A program made the translations under genes and the position numbers. Below, in pieces: positions 41,933 to 50,714 of a stretch of 64,000 nucleotides of DNA (the stretch's first letter is position 1; each line of letters opens with the position of its first letter). The notes under the pieces were generated by a model. That model did not search any database. It was not told where the DNA came from and saw only the letters and a program-made list of their open reading frames with translations. This DNA is from Bacillota bacterium (lineage in GTDB: Bacteria > Bacillota > UBA4882 > UBA8346), in assembly GCA_023426245.1 (NCBI GenBank), contig JAFABB010000006.1, forward strand, positions 46,428-110,427, given 5' to 3'.

Positions 41933-43111
41933 GTGAACCAACTGGAGAATCAATTTACAAGTTTGCATAATGCCAAACGGGTTGTTGTAAAAGTAGGCAC
42001 CAGTACACTGATGCATAATACCGGCAAGCTTAATTTGAACCGGATGGAACAATTTGTTCGGCAATTAGTGGATTTGCAAAATCAAGGCCGGGAAGTTGTA
42101 TTAGTAACTTCAGGAGCGGTAGGTGTCGGATTAGGACGTCTTGGGTTTACCGAAAGACCGGCTTCGATCATGGAGCGACAAGCAGTCGCGGCTGTGGGTC
42201 AAGGCCTTTTGATGCAGGTTTATGAGAAGTTTTTTTCAGAATACGGACAAATTGTCGCCCAGATTTTACTGACCCGCAATGATATCAGTGACCGCAAAAG
42301 ATATCTGAACGCCCGCAATACGATACTTACTCTATTAAAATACCGGGTCATTCCGATCATTAATGAAAATGATACGGTTGCCACCGAAGAATTAAAAATT
42401 GGAGAAAATGATACCCTTTCGGCTCTAGTGGCAGGTTTGATAGAAGCGGATTTGCTTATTCTTTTGTCGGATATCGACGGTTTATATACGGCTGATCCGA
42501 AGAAAAACTCTGATGCAGCCTTAATTCCAATCGTACCGGAAATCGATGCCAAAATTATAAAGATGGCCGGAGGGGCTGGTTCTGAATTTGGCACCGGAGG
42601 TATGTTGACAAAATTGGAAGCTGCCAAAATGGCAACCGCAGCGGGGACAGCCATGGTTTTGATGAATGGGCAAAACCCGCTGCAGATTCAAAGTATTTTT
42701 CAGGGCAACCCGATTGGAACACTATTTTCAAGTAGTCAACCTTTAGTAAACAGCCGGAAACGTTGGATTGCTTACGGTCCTATTGCCAACGGAGAGTTGA
42801 TGGTGGATCAAGGGGCAGAAAGAGCTTTACTGAAACAAGGAACCAGTTTGCTTCCTTCAGGGATCGTTAATTTACGGGGCGAATTTGAAGAAGGAGATCT
42901 CATTCGGATTTTAAATACAAACCAAATAGAGTTAGGACGGGGCCTAACCAATTATAGCAGTGAACATTTAAAAAAAATTAAAGGGAAAAAGTCTTCGGAA
43001 ATCGAGATGATTCTTGGTTATAAAGCTGCCGACGAGGTTATTCATCGGGATAATTTGGTGATTACGGCTACGATTGGAGGAGATGTTGATGGAAATTCAA
43101 AGTTATGTTGA
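41933..43111 (+). CDS. proB: Glutamate 5-kinase
   Basis: First enzyme of proline synthesis. The product is 392 residues: an amino-acid-kinase domain (RVVVKVGTSTLMH, LVTSGAVGVGLGRLG, PIINENDTVA, ILLSDIDGLYTADP and FGTGGMLTKLEAA) and a C-terminal PUA domain (about 290-385). The GTG at 41933 follows AGGAGGA. The end overlaps the proA start region by 23 bases. Confidence 0.95.
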   Translation: MNQLENQFTSLHNAKRVVVKVGTSTLMHNTGKLNLNRMEQFVRQLVDLQNQGREVVLVTSGAVGVGLGRLGFTERPASIMERQAVAAVGQGLLMQVYEKFFSEYGQIVAQILLTRNDISDRKRYLNARNTILTLLKYRVIPIINENDTVATEELKIGENDTLSALVAGLIEADLLILLSDIDGLYTADPKKNSDAALIPIVPEIDAKIIKMAGGAGSEFGTGGMLTKLEAAKMATAAGTAMVLMNGQNPLQIQSIFQGNPIGTLFSSSQPLVNSRKRWIAYGPIANGELMVDQGAERALLKQGTSLLPSGIVNLRGEFEEGDLIRILNTNQIELGRGLTNYSSEHLKKIKGKKSSEIEMILGYKAADEVIHRDNLVITATIGGDVDGNSKLC

Positions 43112-44342
43112 AAGTATTGCAAGCAAGGCCAAACAATGTACTTCCGTCTTGGCAGGGCTATCTTCTTTCCAAAAAAATATTCTACTTGAAAAAATGGCAG
43201 AGCGATTGACGTCTCAGAGTCAACAAATTATCGATGCCAATCGAATCGATGTTGAAAACGGCATTGAAAAAGGACTTAATAAGACTTTGATCGATCGTTT
43301 AACTTTGGATCCAAAACGAATCCATAATATGGCAGAAGGATTACATACCTTGATTCAGCTTAATGACCCCATTGGCGCAGTTGATAAAATGTGGCGTCGC
43401 CCCAATGGATTGGAAATAGGCCAACGGCGTGTTCCCTTGGGAGTTATTGGGATCATTTATGAAGCTAGGCCTAATGTGACTGTTGATGCGGCAGGTTTAT
43501 GTTTAAAAACTGGAAATGCCGTCATTTTAAAAGGGGGCTCAGAGGCTCTAAATTCCAACCGTATTCTGGTGTCAATTTTGCGGGAGGCATTACAGGAGTG
43601 TGATTTGCCGGAGGATGGAATTCAATTGGTTGATTCAACCGATCGGGAGGCTGTCAAGGTCTTGATGCGTTTAAACCGATTGGTTGATGTTTTAATCCCA
43701 AGAGGCGGGGCTGGACTTATTAAAACAGTTGTTGAAAATTCAAGTGTTCCGGTAATTGAAACTGGAGTCGGAAATTGTCATACTTATATTGATAGCGAAG
43801 CCGATTTGGAAATGGCCCGGAAGATTGCATACAATGCCAAAGTTCAGCGGCCCGGGGTCTGTAATGCCATGGAAACTTTACTGGTTAATGAAGAAGTGGC
43901 TTCTAAAATTCTTCCATTGCTGGCCTTGGACTATCAAAGAGCCGGAGTTGAACTCCGCGGTTGCCCGACAACTTGTGGAATAATTTCTGCTACACCTGCT
44001 ATGGAAAGTGATTGGGAAACCGAATTTCTTGATTTGATTTTAGCGGTCAAAGTTGTTAAAAACCTTGATGAAGCGATCGAACATATCAATCGCTATGGTA
44101 CCAAACATTCTGAAAGCATTATAACGGATAGTTATCAAAACGCCCGCCGCTTTTTAGAAGAGATTGATGCCGCCGCCGTTTATGTGAATGCTTCCACTCG
44201 TTTTACGGATGGGTTTGAATTCGGATTTGGGGCGGAGATTGGTATCAGCACCCAAAAGTTGCATGCCCGGGGGCCCATGGGTTTAGAAGCTCTGACAACA
44301 ATTAAATATATCATTTATGGAGACGGACAGATTAGAGAATGA
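43089..44342 (+). CDS. proA: Gamma-glutamyl phosphate reductase
   Basis: NADPH-dependent second step of proline synthesis; 417 residues. RVPLGVIGIIYEARPNVTVDAAGLC, ILKGGSEALNSN and the catalytic Cys in VQRPGVCNAMETLLV are present, with GPMGLEALTTIKYI at the C-terminus. I choose the ATG at 43089, six bases after GGAGGAG at 43076-43082; TTG 43074 and ATG 43083 are in frame upstream. It overlaps proB. Confidence 0.95.
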   Translation: MEIQSYVESIASKAKQCTSVLAGLSSFQKNILLEKMAERLTSQSQQIIDANRIDVENGIEKGLNKTLIDRLTLDPKRIHNMAEGLHTLIQLNDPIGAVDKMWRRPNGLEIGQRRVPLGVIGIIYEARPNVTVDAAGLCLKTGNAVILKGGSEALNSNRILVSILREALQECDLPEDGIQLVDSTDREAVKVLMRLNRLVDVLIPRGGAGLIKTVVENSSVPVIETGVGNCHTYIDSEADLEMARKIAYNAKVQRPGVCNAMETLLVNEEVASKILPLLALDYQRAGVELRGCPTTCGIISATPAMESDWETEFLDLILAVKVVKNLDEAIEHINRYGTKHSESIITDSYQNARRFLEEIDAAAVYVNASTRFTDGFEFGFGAEIGISTQKLHARGPMGLEALTTIKYIIYGDGQIRE

Positions 44343-44374
44343 TCTGTGAGAGATGAGACGGGAGACGTTACTGA

Positions 44375-44983
44375 ATGGCTGGTTTGGGAATATTAGGAGG
44401 AACTTTTGATCCAATTCATTTTGGACACCTTTTTTTGGCAGAAAAGTCACGAGAAACCTTTGGTTTATCAAAAGTTATATTTGTACCGGCATCTCTTCCG
44501 CCTCATAAAATCGGTGAAGTCGCTCTTCCGGGGATAGAACGCTTTAAAATGGTAGAACTGGCTATTAAGACTCATCCCCAATTCCAAGTATCCGAGGTGG
44601 AATTAAACAGGATGGGTCCCTCATATACCATTGATACGATTCGGGAGTTTAAAAGCGAAAACCCCGGAGAGGATTTATTTTTAATTTTAGGATTTGATTC
44701 GCTGCTCAGTTTAAACACCTGGAAGGAATATCGGCAGATTTTGGAGGAGACTCAACTTGTTGCTGCTATGAGACCCGGCTTCCCACAGTTTGTTGCCCTT
44801 CAGGATTGGCCTGATTTTCTTAAACCCTATCGGAAACGTATTCACATTTTAAATGCTCCCCTCATGGATATTTCGGCAACTTGGCTTCGTAGTGAGTTAA
44901 GAAAGGGACACTCCATCCGTTATTTAGTTCCAGATCCAGTTTATGAATATATATCCCGCAATCAGCTATACAAAGTCATTTGA
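44375..44983 (+). CDS. nadD: Nicotinate-nucleotide adenylyltransferase
   Basis: Adenylates nicotinate mononucleotide in NAD synthesis. The product is 202 residues with GILGGTFDPIHFGHLFLA (HxGH motif), FVPASLPPHK, GPSYTIDTI, LILGFDSLLSLNTWK and ISATWLRSELRKG. It lies 32 bases after proA, in the usual obg-yhbY-proBA-nadD-yqeK neighbourhood. Confidence 0.95.
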   Translation: MAGLGILGGTFDPIHFGHLFLAEKSRETFGLSKVIFVPASLPPHKIGEVALPGIERFKMVELAIKTHPQFQVSEVELNRMGPSYTIDTIREFKSENPGEDLFLILGFDSLLSLNTWKEYRQILEETQLVAAMRPGFPQFVALQDWPDFLKPYRKRIHILNAPLMDISATWLRSELRKGHSIRYLVPDPVYEYISRNQLYKVI

Positions 44984-45163
44984 AGCAATTTCCTTCATAC
45001 TTCAACTATAATCGTCCCTACGGTTTAATTGGCACTATTTTTTCCACCCATCCCATCTCTTGTTTTCAACTTTTTCTTTTACGCATCAGAATTCTCATCT
45101 TCTACATTAAAATACCGTATAGTCCATTTTTTTTGATGCAAAATAAAGTAGAGAGAGGTGAAC

Positions 45164-45424
45164 ATGGTGACGAAAACGCTTTATGTAGGGAATTTACCTT
45201 GGTCGGCCACAAAAGAGGATTTAGCAGCTCTATTCGCACCTCAAGCTGAGGTAAAGTCCAGTCGAATTATTACGGATCGGGAAAGTGGTCGTTCAAAAGG
45301 TTTTGGATTTATTGAGGTTGATAATGACGACATAGATAGCATTATCAATTCAATGAACGGCAAAGATATGGGGGGGCGAGAAATCATCGTTAATGAAGCA
45401 AAACCCCGACAACAAAGAATGTGA
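45164..45424 (+). CDS. RRM-type RNA-binding protein
   Basis: An 86-residue single RRM protein similar to cyanobacterial Rbp proteins. RNP2 is TLYVGNLPW and RNP1 is SKGFGFIEV, and the glycine-rich tail is short. Its likely role is RNA chaperone or stability factor. The ATG at 45164 follows GAGAGAGG at 45151-45158. It is monocistronic, with its own terminator. Confidence 0.92.
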   Translation: MVTKTLYVGNLPWSATKEDLAALFAPQAEVKSSRIITDRESGRSKGFGFIEVDNDDIDSIINSMNGKDMGGREIIVNEAKPRQQRM

Positions 45425-45427
45425 GAA

Positions 45428-45452
45428 AGGTGCTGTACAAGCGCCTTTTTTT
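45428..45452 (+). terminator. Intrinsic terminator of the RRM gene
   Basis: AGGTGC and GCGCCT pair across a loop TGTACAA and are followed by eight T. Confidence 0.85.
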
Positions 45453-45592
45453 TACGTGAAATTTGAATGGAATTCATAGTCTTTTAAGCATTGTTTTTCA
45501 CAGGGAATTTGGGTCAATTTAGAGGGAAAGATAAGAAAATAGCGAATAACATATCAGTTTAAAGTGTTCTGAAAGGAGAAAATTGGAAACCC

Positions 45593-46084
45593 ATGGCATC
45601 CGACTCAAGTTTTGATGTGGTCTCAAAAGTCAATCTGCAGGAGGTCGATAATGCAGTAAACCAGACTATAAAAGAGATTGAACAGCGATACGATTTTAAA
45701 GGTTGTCAAACTGAGATAACTTTGGAAAATGCAGAAATTCGGATTTTAACCAGTGATGAATTCAAAATAAAAAGTGTAATTGATATTTTACAAACGAAGT
45801 TAATTAAACGGGGGGTTTCCATTAAAAACCTTGATTATGGTAAAATCGAGGATGCTTCGGGAAACACTAAAAGGCAGCTTGTTAAAGTAAAACAGGGCAT
45901 TGAAATGGAACAAGCCAAACAGATTGTTAAAGATATTAAGTCTTCGAATTTAAAAATTCAAGCGCAGATTATGAATGACCAAGTGAGAGTTTCCGGCAAA
46001 AATAAAGATGATTTACAAACAGCCATCCAACTTTTAAAAAGTAAAGATTATCATGTGGAATTACAATTTGTAAATTACCGTTAA
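45593..46084 (+). CDS. yajQ: YajQ-family nucleotide-binding protein
   Basis: A 163-residue protein of two ferredoxin-like repeats. SSFDVVSKVNLQEVDNAVNQ, IEQRYDFKGCQTEI and DYHVELQFVNYR are family signatures. YajQ homologues bind nucleotides, including cyclic di-GMP in Xanthomonas; that role here is inference. A GAAAGGAG site precedes the ATG. The PilZ gene follows after 30 bases, so the two may be co-transcribed. Confidence 0.92.
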   Translation: MASDSSFDVVSKVNLQEVDNAVNQTIKEIEQRYDFKGCQTEITLENAEIRILTSDEFKIKSVIDILQTKLIKRGVSIKNLDYGKIEDASGNTKRQLVKVKQGIEMEQAKQIVKDIKSSNLKIQAQIMNDQVRVSGKNKDDLQTAIQLLKSKDYHVELQFVNYR

Positions 46085-46114
46085 AAAATAAAACGGAAAA
46101 TTGAGGGATCGGAA

Positions 46115-46486
46115 ATGGAAAAAAGAGAGTTAGTTCGAGTACCCTTTCAAATTGACGCCACGATTTCGGATGAAAACCGAACTGTTCAGGGGAAAATTGA
46201 AAACATCAGTCTGAAAGGTATGTTTATACTGACAGACGGTCAGTTTAAGCTTAATGATACGGTACAAATCACTATCCACCTGGCTGGTGAGTCATCCGAG
46301 TTAGAAATTGATGTCACCGGGCTCATTGTCCGGAAAAATGAAAAAGGGATCGGAGTTCGATTTGAAAAAGTTGATCTGGATTCTTTTATCCATTTAAGAA
46401 ACATTGTAGCCTATAACAGTGGTGATGAAGATCAAGTGATGGATGAGTTTTGCAATTTTATTAACCATAAAGGTCAAAATAATTAA
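46115..46486 (+). CDS. PilZ domain protein
   Basis: A single-domain 123-residue protein. RELVRVPFQID carries the RxxxR motif and ENISLKGMFI the (D/N)xSxxG motif for cyclic di-GMP binding. GIGVRFEKVD ends the beta barrel. Together with the GGDEF protein at 38615 it points to c-di-GMP signalling. The target is unknown. Confidence 0.88.
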   Translation: MEKRELVRVPFQIDATISDENRTVQGKIENISLKGMFILTDGQFKLNDTVQITIHLAGESSELEIDVTGLIVRKNEKGIGVRFEKVDLDSFIHLRNIVAYNSGDEDQVMDEFCNFINHKGQNN

Positions 46487-46545
46487 TTTTTGAATATCCA
46501 TTATTTGGTTTATATTTATCCATTTCTATCTTGGAGCATCATTTT

Positions 46546-47124
46546 ATGAATCGTGATCAGATTATTCAAGTTTTAAGTCAACATATATCTGAAAAAAGAT
46601 TGGCTCATTGTATTCGGGTTGAAGAAACGGCATTGAAGTTGGCGGACCGTTTTGAAGTGGAAAAGGACTTGGTAAGTCCAGCCGCGCTCTTGCATGACCT
46701 TTGCAGGGAGTATACTGAAGATTTGCTCTTGAAACTGGCTATTAATTTTGGTATAGTAATAGACGATATTGAGAAAAGAGAACCTATTTTATTACATGGC
46801 TCTGTAGCGGCAGCGGTAGCGAGGATTGAATTAGGGATTCATAATCCGCAAATTTTGGAGGCAATTACCCTACATATTACAGGCGGACCCGGGATTTCTC
46901 ATTTAACGAAACTCATTTACATTTCTGACTTTATAGAGCCAGGCCGCACATTTCAAGAAGCGGTAATCTTGCGCGAAGCTTCCTCTCAAATAGCTCCGGA
47001 ACTTCTTTTGCTAAAAGTTTATAATCGGACGTTGGAATTTTTAGTAAACAAGAATTATTTAATTCACCCTTTGGGGATTGCCGGTAGAAATGAACTTCTT
47101 ATGAAAGGAATTATTGAAGATTGA
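46546..47124 (+). CDS. yqeK: HD-domain protein YqeK (Ap4A hydrolase type)
   Basis: A 192-residue HD phosphohydrolase that in Bacillota homologues cleaves diadenosine tetraphosphate. RLAHCIRVEETALKLADRF, ALLHDLCREY (HD) and ILLHGSVAAAVARIELG, then AITLHITGGPGIS and YISDFIEPGRTF are family motifs. The ATG at 46546 lies ten bases after GGAG; an in-frame TTG at 46531 precedes that site. Its stop overlaps the rsfS start. Confidence 0.92.
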   Translation: MNRDQIIQVLSQHISEKRLAHCIRVEETALKLADRFEVEKDLVSPAALLHDLCREYTEDLLLKLAINFGIVIDDIEKREPILLHGSVAAAVARIELGIHNPQILEAITLHITGGPGISHLTKLIYISDFIEPGRTFQEAVILREASSQIAPELLLLKVYNRTLEFLVNKNYLIHPLGIAGRNELLMKGIIED

Positions 47125-47453
47125 AAGAAATCTTAACGCTCATTGTAGAAGCTGTTAACCAAAAAAAAGCATTGAATCCGGTGATTCTTGACTTGAGGGG
47201 GATTTCCAATATAACGGATTATTTTGTAATTTGTTCCGGTAAAACGGTAATTCAGGTTCGTTCTATCGTCGACAACATTATCGATAAATTAACCGAAGTT
47301 GATGCGCAAATTCCATTAAAAGAAGGTTATCACGAAGGCCATTGGATTTTGTTGGATTTGGGCAATATAGTCGTTCATGTCATGCAAGAGACGGAACGCG
47401 ATTTTTATGCATTGGAAAATTTATGGCATGATGCTGAAGTTCTTAATTTATGA
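47121..47453 (+). CDS. rsfS: Ribosomal silencing factor RsfS
   Basis: Binds ribosomal protein uL14 and blocks subunit joining. The product is 110 residues with ILDLRGISNITDYFVICSG and EGHWILLDLGNIVVHVMQ. It starts at a TTG overlapping the yqeK stop (TTGA), the usual coupled arrangement. Confidence 0.93.
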   Translation: MKEILTLIVEAVNQKKALNPVILDLRGISNITDYFVICSGKTVIQVRSIVDNIIDKLTEVDAQIPLKEGYHEGHWILLDLGNIVVHVMQETERDFYALENLWHDAEVLNL

Positions 47454-47490
47454 TTCCGATGTAATTTGAATGTGGATGTTTTCGGTAACA

Positions 47491-47525
47491 TCGCCCCTGG
47501 CATTTGCCGGGCTATTTTATTTTTA
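47491..47525 (+). terminator. Hairpin between rsfS and leuS
   Basis: GCCC-CT-GGC / GCC-GGGC around 47492-47511 followed by TATTTTATTTTT. It could end the rsfS transcript or attenuate leuS. The space is too short for a T-box leader. Confidence 0.55.
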
Positions 47526-47538
47526 GGGGGCCTTATTC

Positions 47539-49989
47539 ATGGGTAAAGTTGAAAAATATCATCACTCGGAAATTGAACCGAACTGGCAAAAAAAGTGGGA
47601 AGTTGATGGTTTGTATCATTCTGAAATTAACAAGGCAAAGCCCAAATATTATGCCTTAACCATGCTGCCTTACCCTAGCGGAGATTTGCACATCGGTCAC
47701 TGGTATGCCATTACCCCTTCCGATGCCCACGCTCGGTTTAAAAGGATGAACGGTTATAATGTACTGTTTCCGATGGGATTTGATGCATTTGGATTGCCGG
47801 CTGAAAATGCGGCAATAAAAAGGAAAATTCATCCTCATACTTGGACCATGGGGAATATTGAAAAAATGCGCCATCAAATGAAAAGTATGGGAGCAATTTT
47901 TGATTGGCGACGCGAAATTGTTTCCTGTTTACCGGATTATTACCGTTGGACTCAATGGTTTTTCCTGAAATTTTTTGAAAAAGGTATTGCCTATAAACGT
48001 TTTGCTCCGGTCGATTTTTGTCCTGCATGTAATACGACGCTTGCCCGAGAACAAGTTTGGGGTGAAGATCGTCATTGCGAACGTTGTCATACCCCGGTTA
48101 TTAAAAAAGAGTTAAGTCAATGGTTTTTTAAGATCACCGATTATGCTGATGAATTATTGGATTTTTCTCAAATTGATTGGCCTGAAAGGGTCATTTCGAT
48201 GCAGCAAAATTGGATAGGCCGTAGTGAAGGTGCAGAAGTGAATTTCCATACTGAGTCCGGACAGGAGATCAAAATTTTTACAACCCGACCGGATACTTTG
48301 TGGGGAGTAACTTTTATGGTTCTTGCTCCGGAACACCCTTTGGTGCAGCAAATAACCGCCCCTAAGTGTCAAGCGGAAGTAGAAGAATATGTTGCCCAAG
48401 CCGCCAGACAATCCGAAATCGAACGTTTGGCAACTACGAAAGAAAAAACTGGTGTTTTTACGGGAGCTTATGCTATAAACCCTGTCGATGGGGAAAAGGT
48501 TCCCATATGGATAGCCGACTATGTCATGATGGGTTATGGCACGGGGGCGATTATGGCAGTACCCGCTCATGACGAGCGGGATTTCGACTTTGCCCGAAAA
48601 TTTAACCTACCCATTAAAATAGTGATTGCGCCCAATGGCTGGACTGGGCAGGAAACTTTGAATGAAGCTTATACTGGAGTTGAGGAAGGAAAACTCGTCA
48701 ATTCTGGCCAATTCAACGACACACCGGCTGTGAAAGCCAAGGCCATTGTTACATCTTGGTTATCCGAGCAGGGTATTGGCAAGAAGACGGTTAATTACCG
48801 CTTGCGTGACTGGTTAATTAGCCGTCAACGTTATTGGGGCGCTCCGATTCCAATCATTTATTGTGAAAAATGTGGTGCTGTTCCGGTTCCTGAAAAAGAT
48901 TTACCTGTATTGTTACCGGAAGATGCCGAATTTCTGCCAACCGGGGAATCACCATTGAAATATCATGACGGATTCCGTAAAACTACTTGTCCAAAATGCG
49001 GGGGTCCCGCCGAACGGGAAACAGATACCATGGATACCTTTATGTGTTCATCCTGGTATCCCTATGGTTATTTAAGTCCCTATTACCAAGGAAATGTTCC
49101 GTTTAACCCGGAGGAAGGAAAATATTGGCTGCCAATTGATCTTTATACCGGAGGAATTGAACATGCTTGTATGCACCTTATTTATATTCGGTTTTTCACG
49201 AAAGCTATGCGCGATTTAGGATTGGTTGATTTTGACGAACCGGTGGTCAAGTTACGAAATCAAGGAATCATCCTTGGGGAAGACAGCGAAAAAATGAGTA
49301 AATCAAGGGGAAATGTTGTAGCTCCCGATGATTTAGTTCGAAAATATGGCGCTGATGCTGTTCGGGCTTATTTAATGTTCGGATGGCGCTGGGAACAGGG
49401 AGGACCTTGGGACGGTAAAGGAGTTGAAGGTATCTATCGCTTTTTGAACCGGGTTTGGGACTTGACTTTGGAAGAAGCTACGGCAGGAAATTCACCCGAA
49501 GCTGAAAAAGTTTTGCGACGGAAAACTCACCAAACTATCGCCAAGGCGACGAAAGAAATCGAGAATTTTTCTTTCAATACTTACCTTGCTTCTTTAATGG
49601 AACTTTCAAACGTGATGGCCAAATATAAAGCCGAAGTTTATGAAACTGTTGCCTGGAAGGAATCTGTCAAAACCCTACTTCTTTTGATGGCACCGGCTTG
49701 TCCTCACATTACAGAGGAGATTTGGGCACGACTTGGGCTTCCTTATTCCATTCATAATCAAAGTTGGCCCAAATTCGATCCCGAGTTGGCTGCTGAAGAG
49801 ACGGTGGAGATTGTTCTACAAATTAATGGAAAAATTCGTGAAAAATTAGTGGTTCCTATTCATAGTTCCGCGGAAGAACTTCAGAATTTGGCCATGCAAA
49901 GTGAAGGTATTCAAAAAGCACTTGTTGGTAAAACAGTGAAAAAAGTGATTGCTGTACCCGATCGTTTGGTGAATGTAGTTATCGGATAA
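47539..49989 (+). CDS. leuS: Leucyl-tRNA synthetase
   Basis: An 816-residue class I synthetase. The HIGH motif is in PYPSGDLHIGHWYA, the KMSKS motif in SEKMSKSRGNVV, and the editing (CP1) domain contains TTRPDTLWGVTF and GYGTGAIMAVPAHDERD. A zinc-type CxxC insertion (FCPACNTTLAREQVWGED, RCHTP) is present, and the C-terminal domain ends LVNVVIG. The start is the ATG at 47539 after AGGGGG. Confidence 0.97.
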   Translation: MGKVEKYHHSEIEPNWQKKWEVDGLYHSEINKAKPKYYALTMLPYPSGDLHIGHWYAITPSDAHARFKRMNGYNVLFPMGFDAFGLPAENAAIKRKIHPHTWTMGNIEKMRHQMKSMGAIFDWRREIVSCLPDYYRWTQWFFLKFFEKGIAYKRFAPVDFCPACNTTLAREQVWGEDRHCERCHTPVIKKELSQWFFKITDYADELLDFSQIDWPERVISMQQNWIGRSEGAEVNFHTESGQEIKIFTTRPDTLWGVTFMVLAPEHPLVQQITAPKCQAEVEEYVAQAARQSEIERLATTKEKTGVFTGAYAINPVDGEKVPIWIADYVMMGYGTGAIMAVPAHDERDFDFARKFNLPIKIVIAPNGWTGQETLNEAYTGVEEGKLVNSGQFNDTPAVKAKAIVTSWLSEQGIGKKTVNYRLRDWLISRQRYWGAPIPIIYCEKCGAVPVPEKDLPVLLPEDAEFLPTGESPLKYHDGFRKTTCPKCGGPAERETDTMDTFMCSSWYPYGYLSPYYQGNVPFNPEEGKYWLPIDLYTGGIEHACMHLIYIRFFTKAMRDLGLVDFDEPVVKLRNQGIILGEDSEKMSKSRGNVVAPDDLVRKYGADAVRAYLMFGWRWEQGGPWDGKGVEGIYRFLNRVWDLTLEEATAGNSPEAEKVLRRKTHQTIAKATKEIENFSFNTYLASLMELSNVMAKYKAEVYETVAWKESVKTLLLLMAPACPHITEEIWARLGLPYSIHNQSWPKFDPELAAEETVEIVLQINGKIREKLVVPIHSSAEELQNLAMQSEGIQKALVGKTVKKVIAVPDRLVNVVIG

Positions 49990-50013
49990 TTGGGTTAAGG
50001 GCATTTCACACAA

Positions 50014-50574
50014 ATGAGGCCGGTAAAGGACATGGATGTTTTTAAAATACCTATTGTGTTAAAACCTGAACTGAGAAAGACGATCCAGGCTCGGTTTATC
50101 GGTAATGAATGCCTGATTCAGTTTCCAAGTGTATGGTTAAAAAGAAAAAAATATTTAGTGATGATGATTGATCGGGTTTATTGGCGGCTGATGGCTCACA
50201 TTTCAATCGATATGTTACGGAAACGAGCCGCAGAATTAAACCAACATTACTTTGGCTTTAATTATCAGGATGTCCATTATCATCGTCAATTTGGAAGATG
50301 GGGTTCCTGTTCAACTTTAAGGAATATTAATCTATCTCACCGATTGATTGGAGCTCCTGAACAGTTAAGCGATTATGTGATTATTCACGAACTTGCTCAT
50401 CTTAAATACTTGAATCATGGTAAGGATTTTTGGAAATTAGTCACCGGTACGGGTGTAGATCCAAAAAAAATTCGCAGCGAAATTCTTTCTTATGGCCAAA
50501 GCTGGCAAAGTAAATATTATCAGTGGTATCGACAAATTTTGAATTCAATTGATTCCATGAATTTCAAAAAATAA
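50014..50574 (+). CDS. YgjP-like (DUF45/M48-type) metal-dependent hydrolase
   Basis: A 186-residue protein with the zinc motif IIHELAHLKYLNHG and the preceding FGRWGSCSTLRNINLSHRL typical of YgjP/UPF0758-neighbouring DUF45 proteins. No signal peptide is present. Function is probably a metalloprotease; the substrate is unknown. The ATG at 50014 is used; an ATG at 50032 closer to AAAGGAC is possible. A perfect terminator follows. Confidence 0.85.
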   Translation: MRPVKDMDVFKIPIVLKPELRKTIQARFIGNECLIQFPSVWLKRKKYLVMMIDRVYWRLMAHISIDMLRKRAAELNQHYFGFNYQDVHYHRQFGRWGSCSTLRNINLSHRLIGAPEQLSDYVIIHELAHLKYLNHGKDFWKLVTGTGVDPKKIRSEILSYGQSWQSKYYQWYRQILNSIDSMNFKK

Positions 50575-50628
50575 ATTAATCAAAAGTAGTAAATTTGTTA
50601 ATACCCAAAGAACGATGGCAAAACAGTT

Positions 50629-50654
50629 AGCCCGGGGAAACCCCGGGCTTTTTT
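50629..50654 (+). terminator. Intrinsic terminator
   Basis: AGCCCGGGG at 50629-50637 pairs perfectly with CCCCGGGCT at 50641-50649 and runs into a T-tract. Confidence 0.95.
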
Positions 50655-50714
50655 GTTTGAATAAAGCCCCAGTTAAAAGGGGATTTTATCCTTAGAGTTC
50701 GTGGATGTTTTCGT

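Noticed and set aside
47454..47538. T-box leader for leuS
   Set aside because: Only about 85 bases separate rsfS from leuS, and no T-box sequence or specifier loop is visible.
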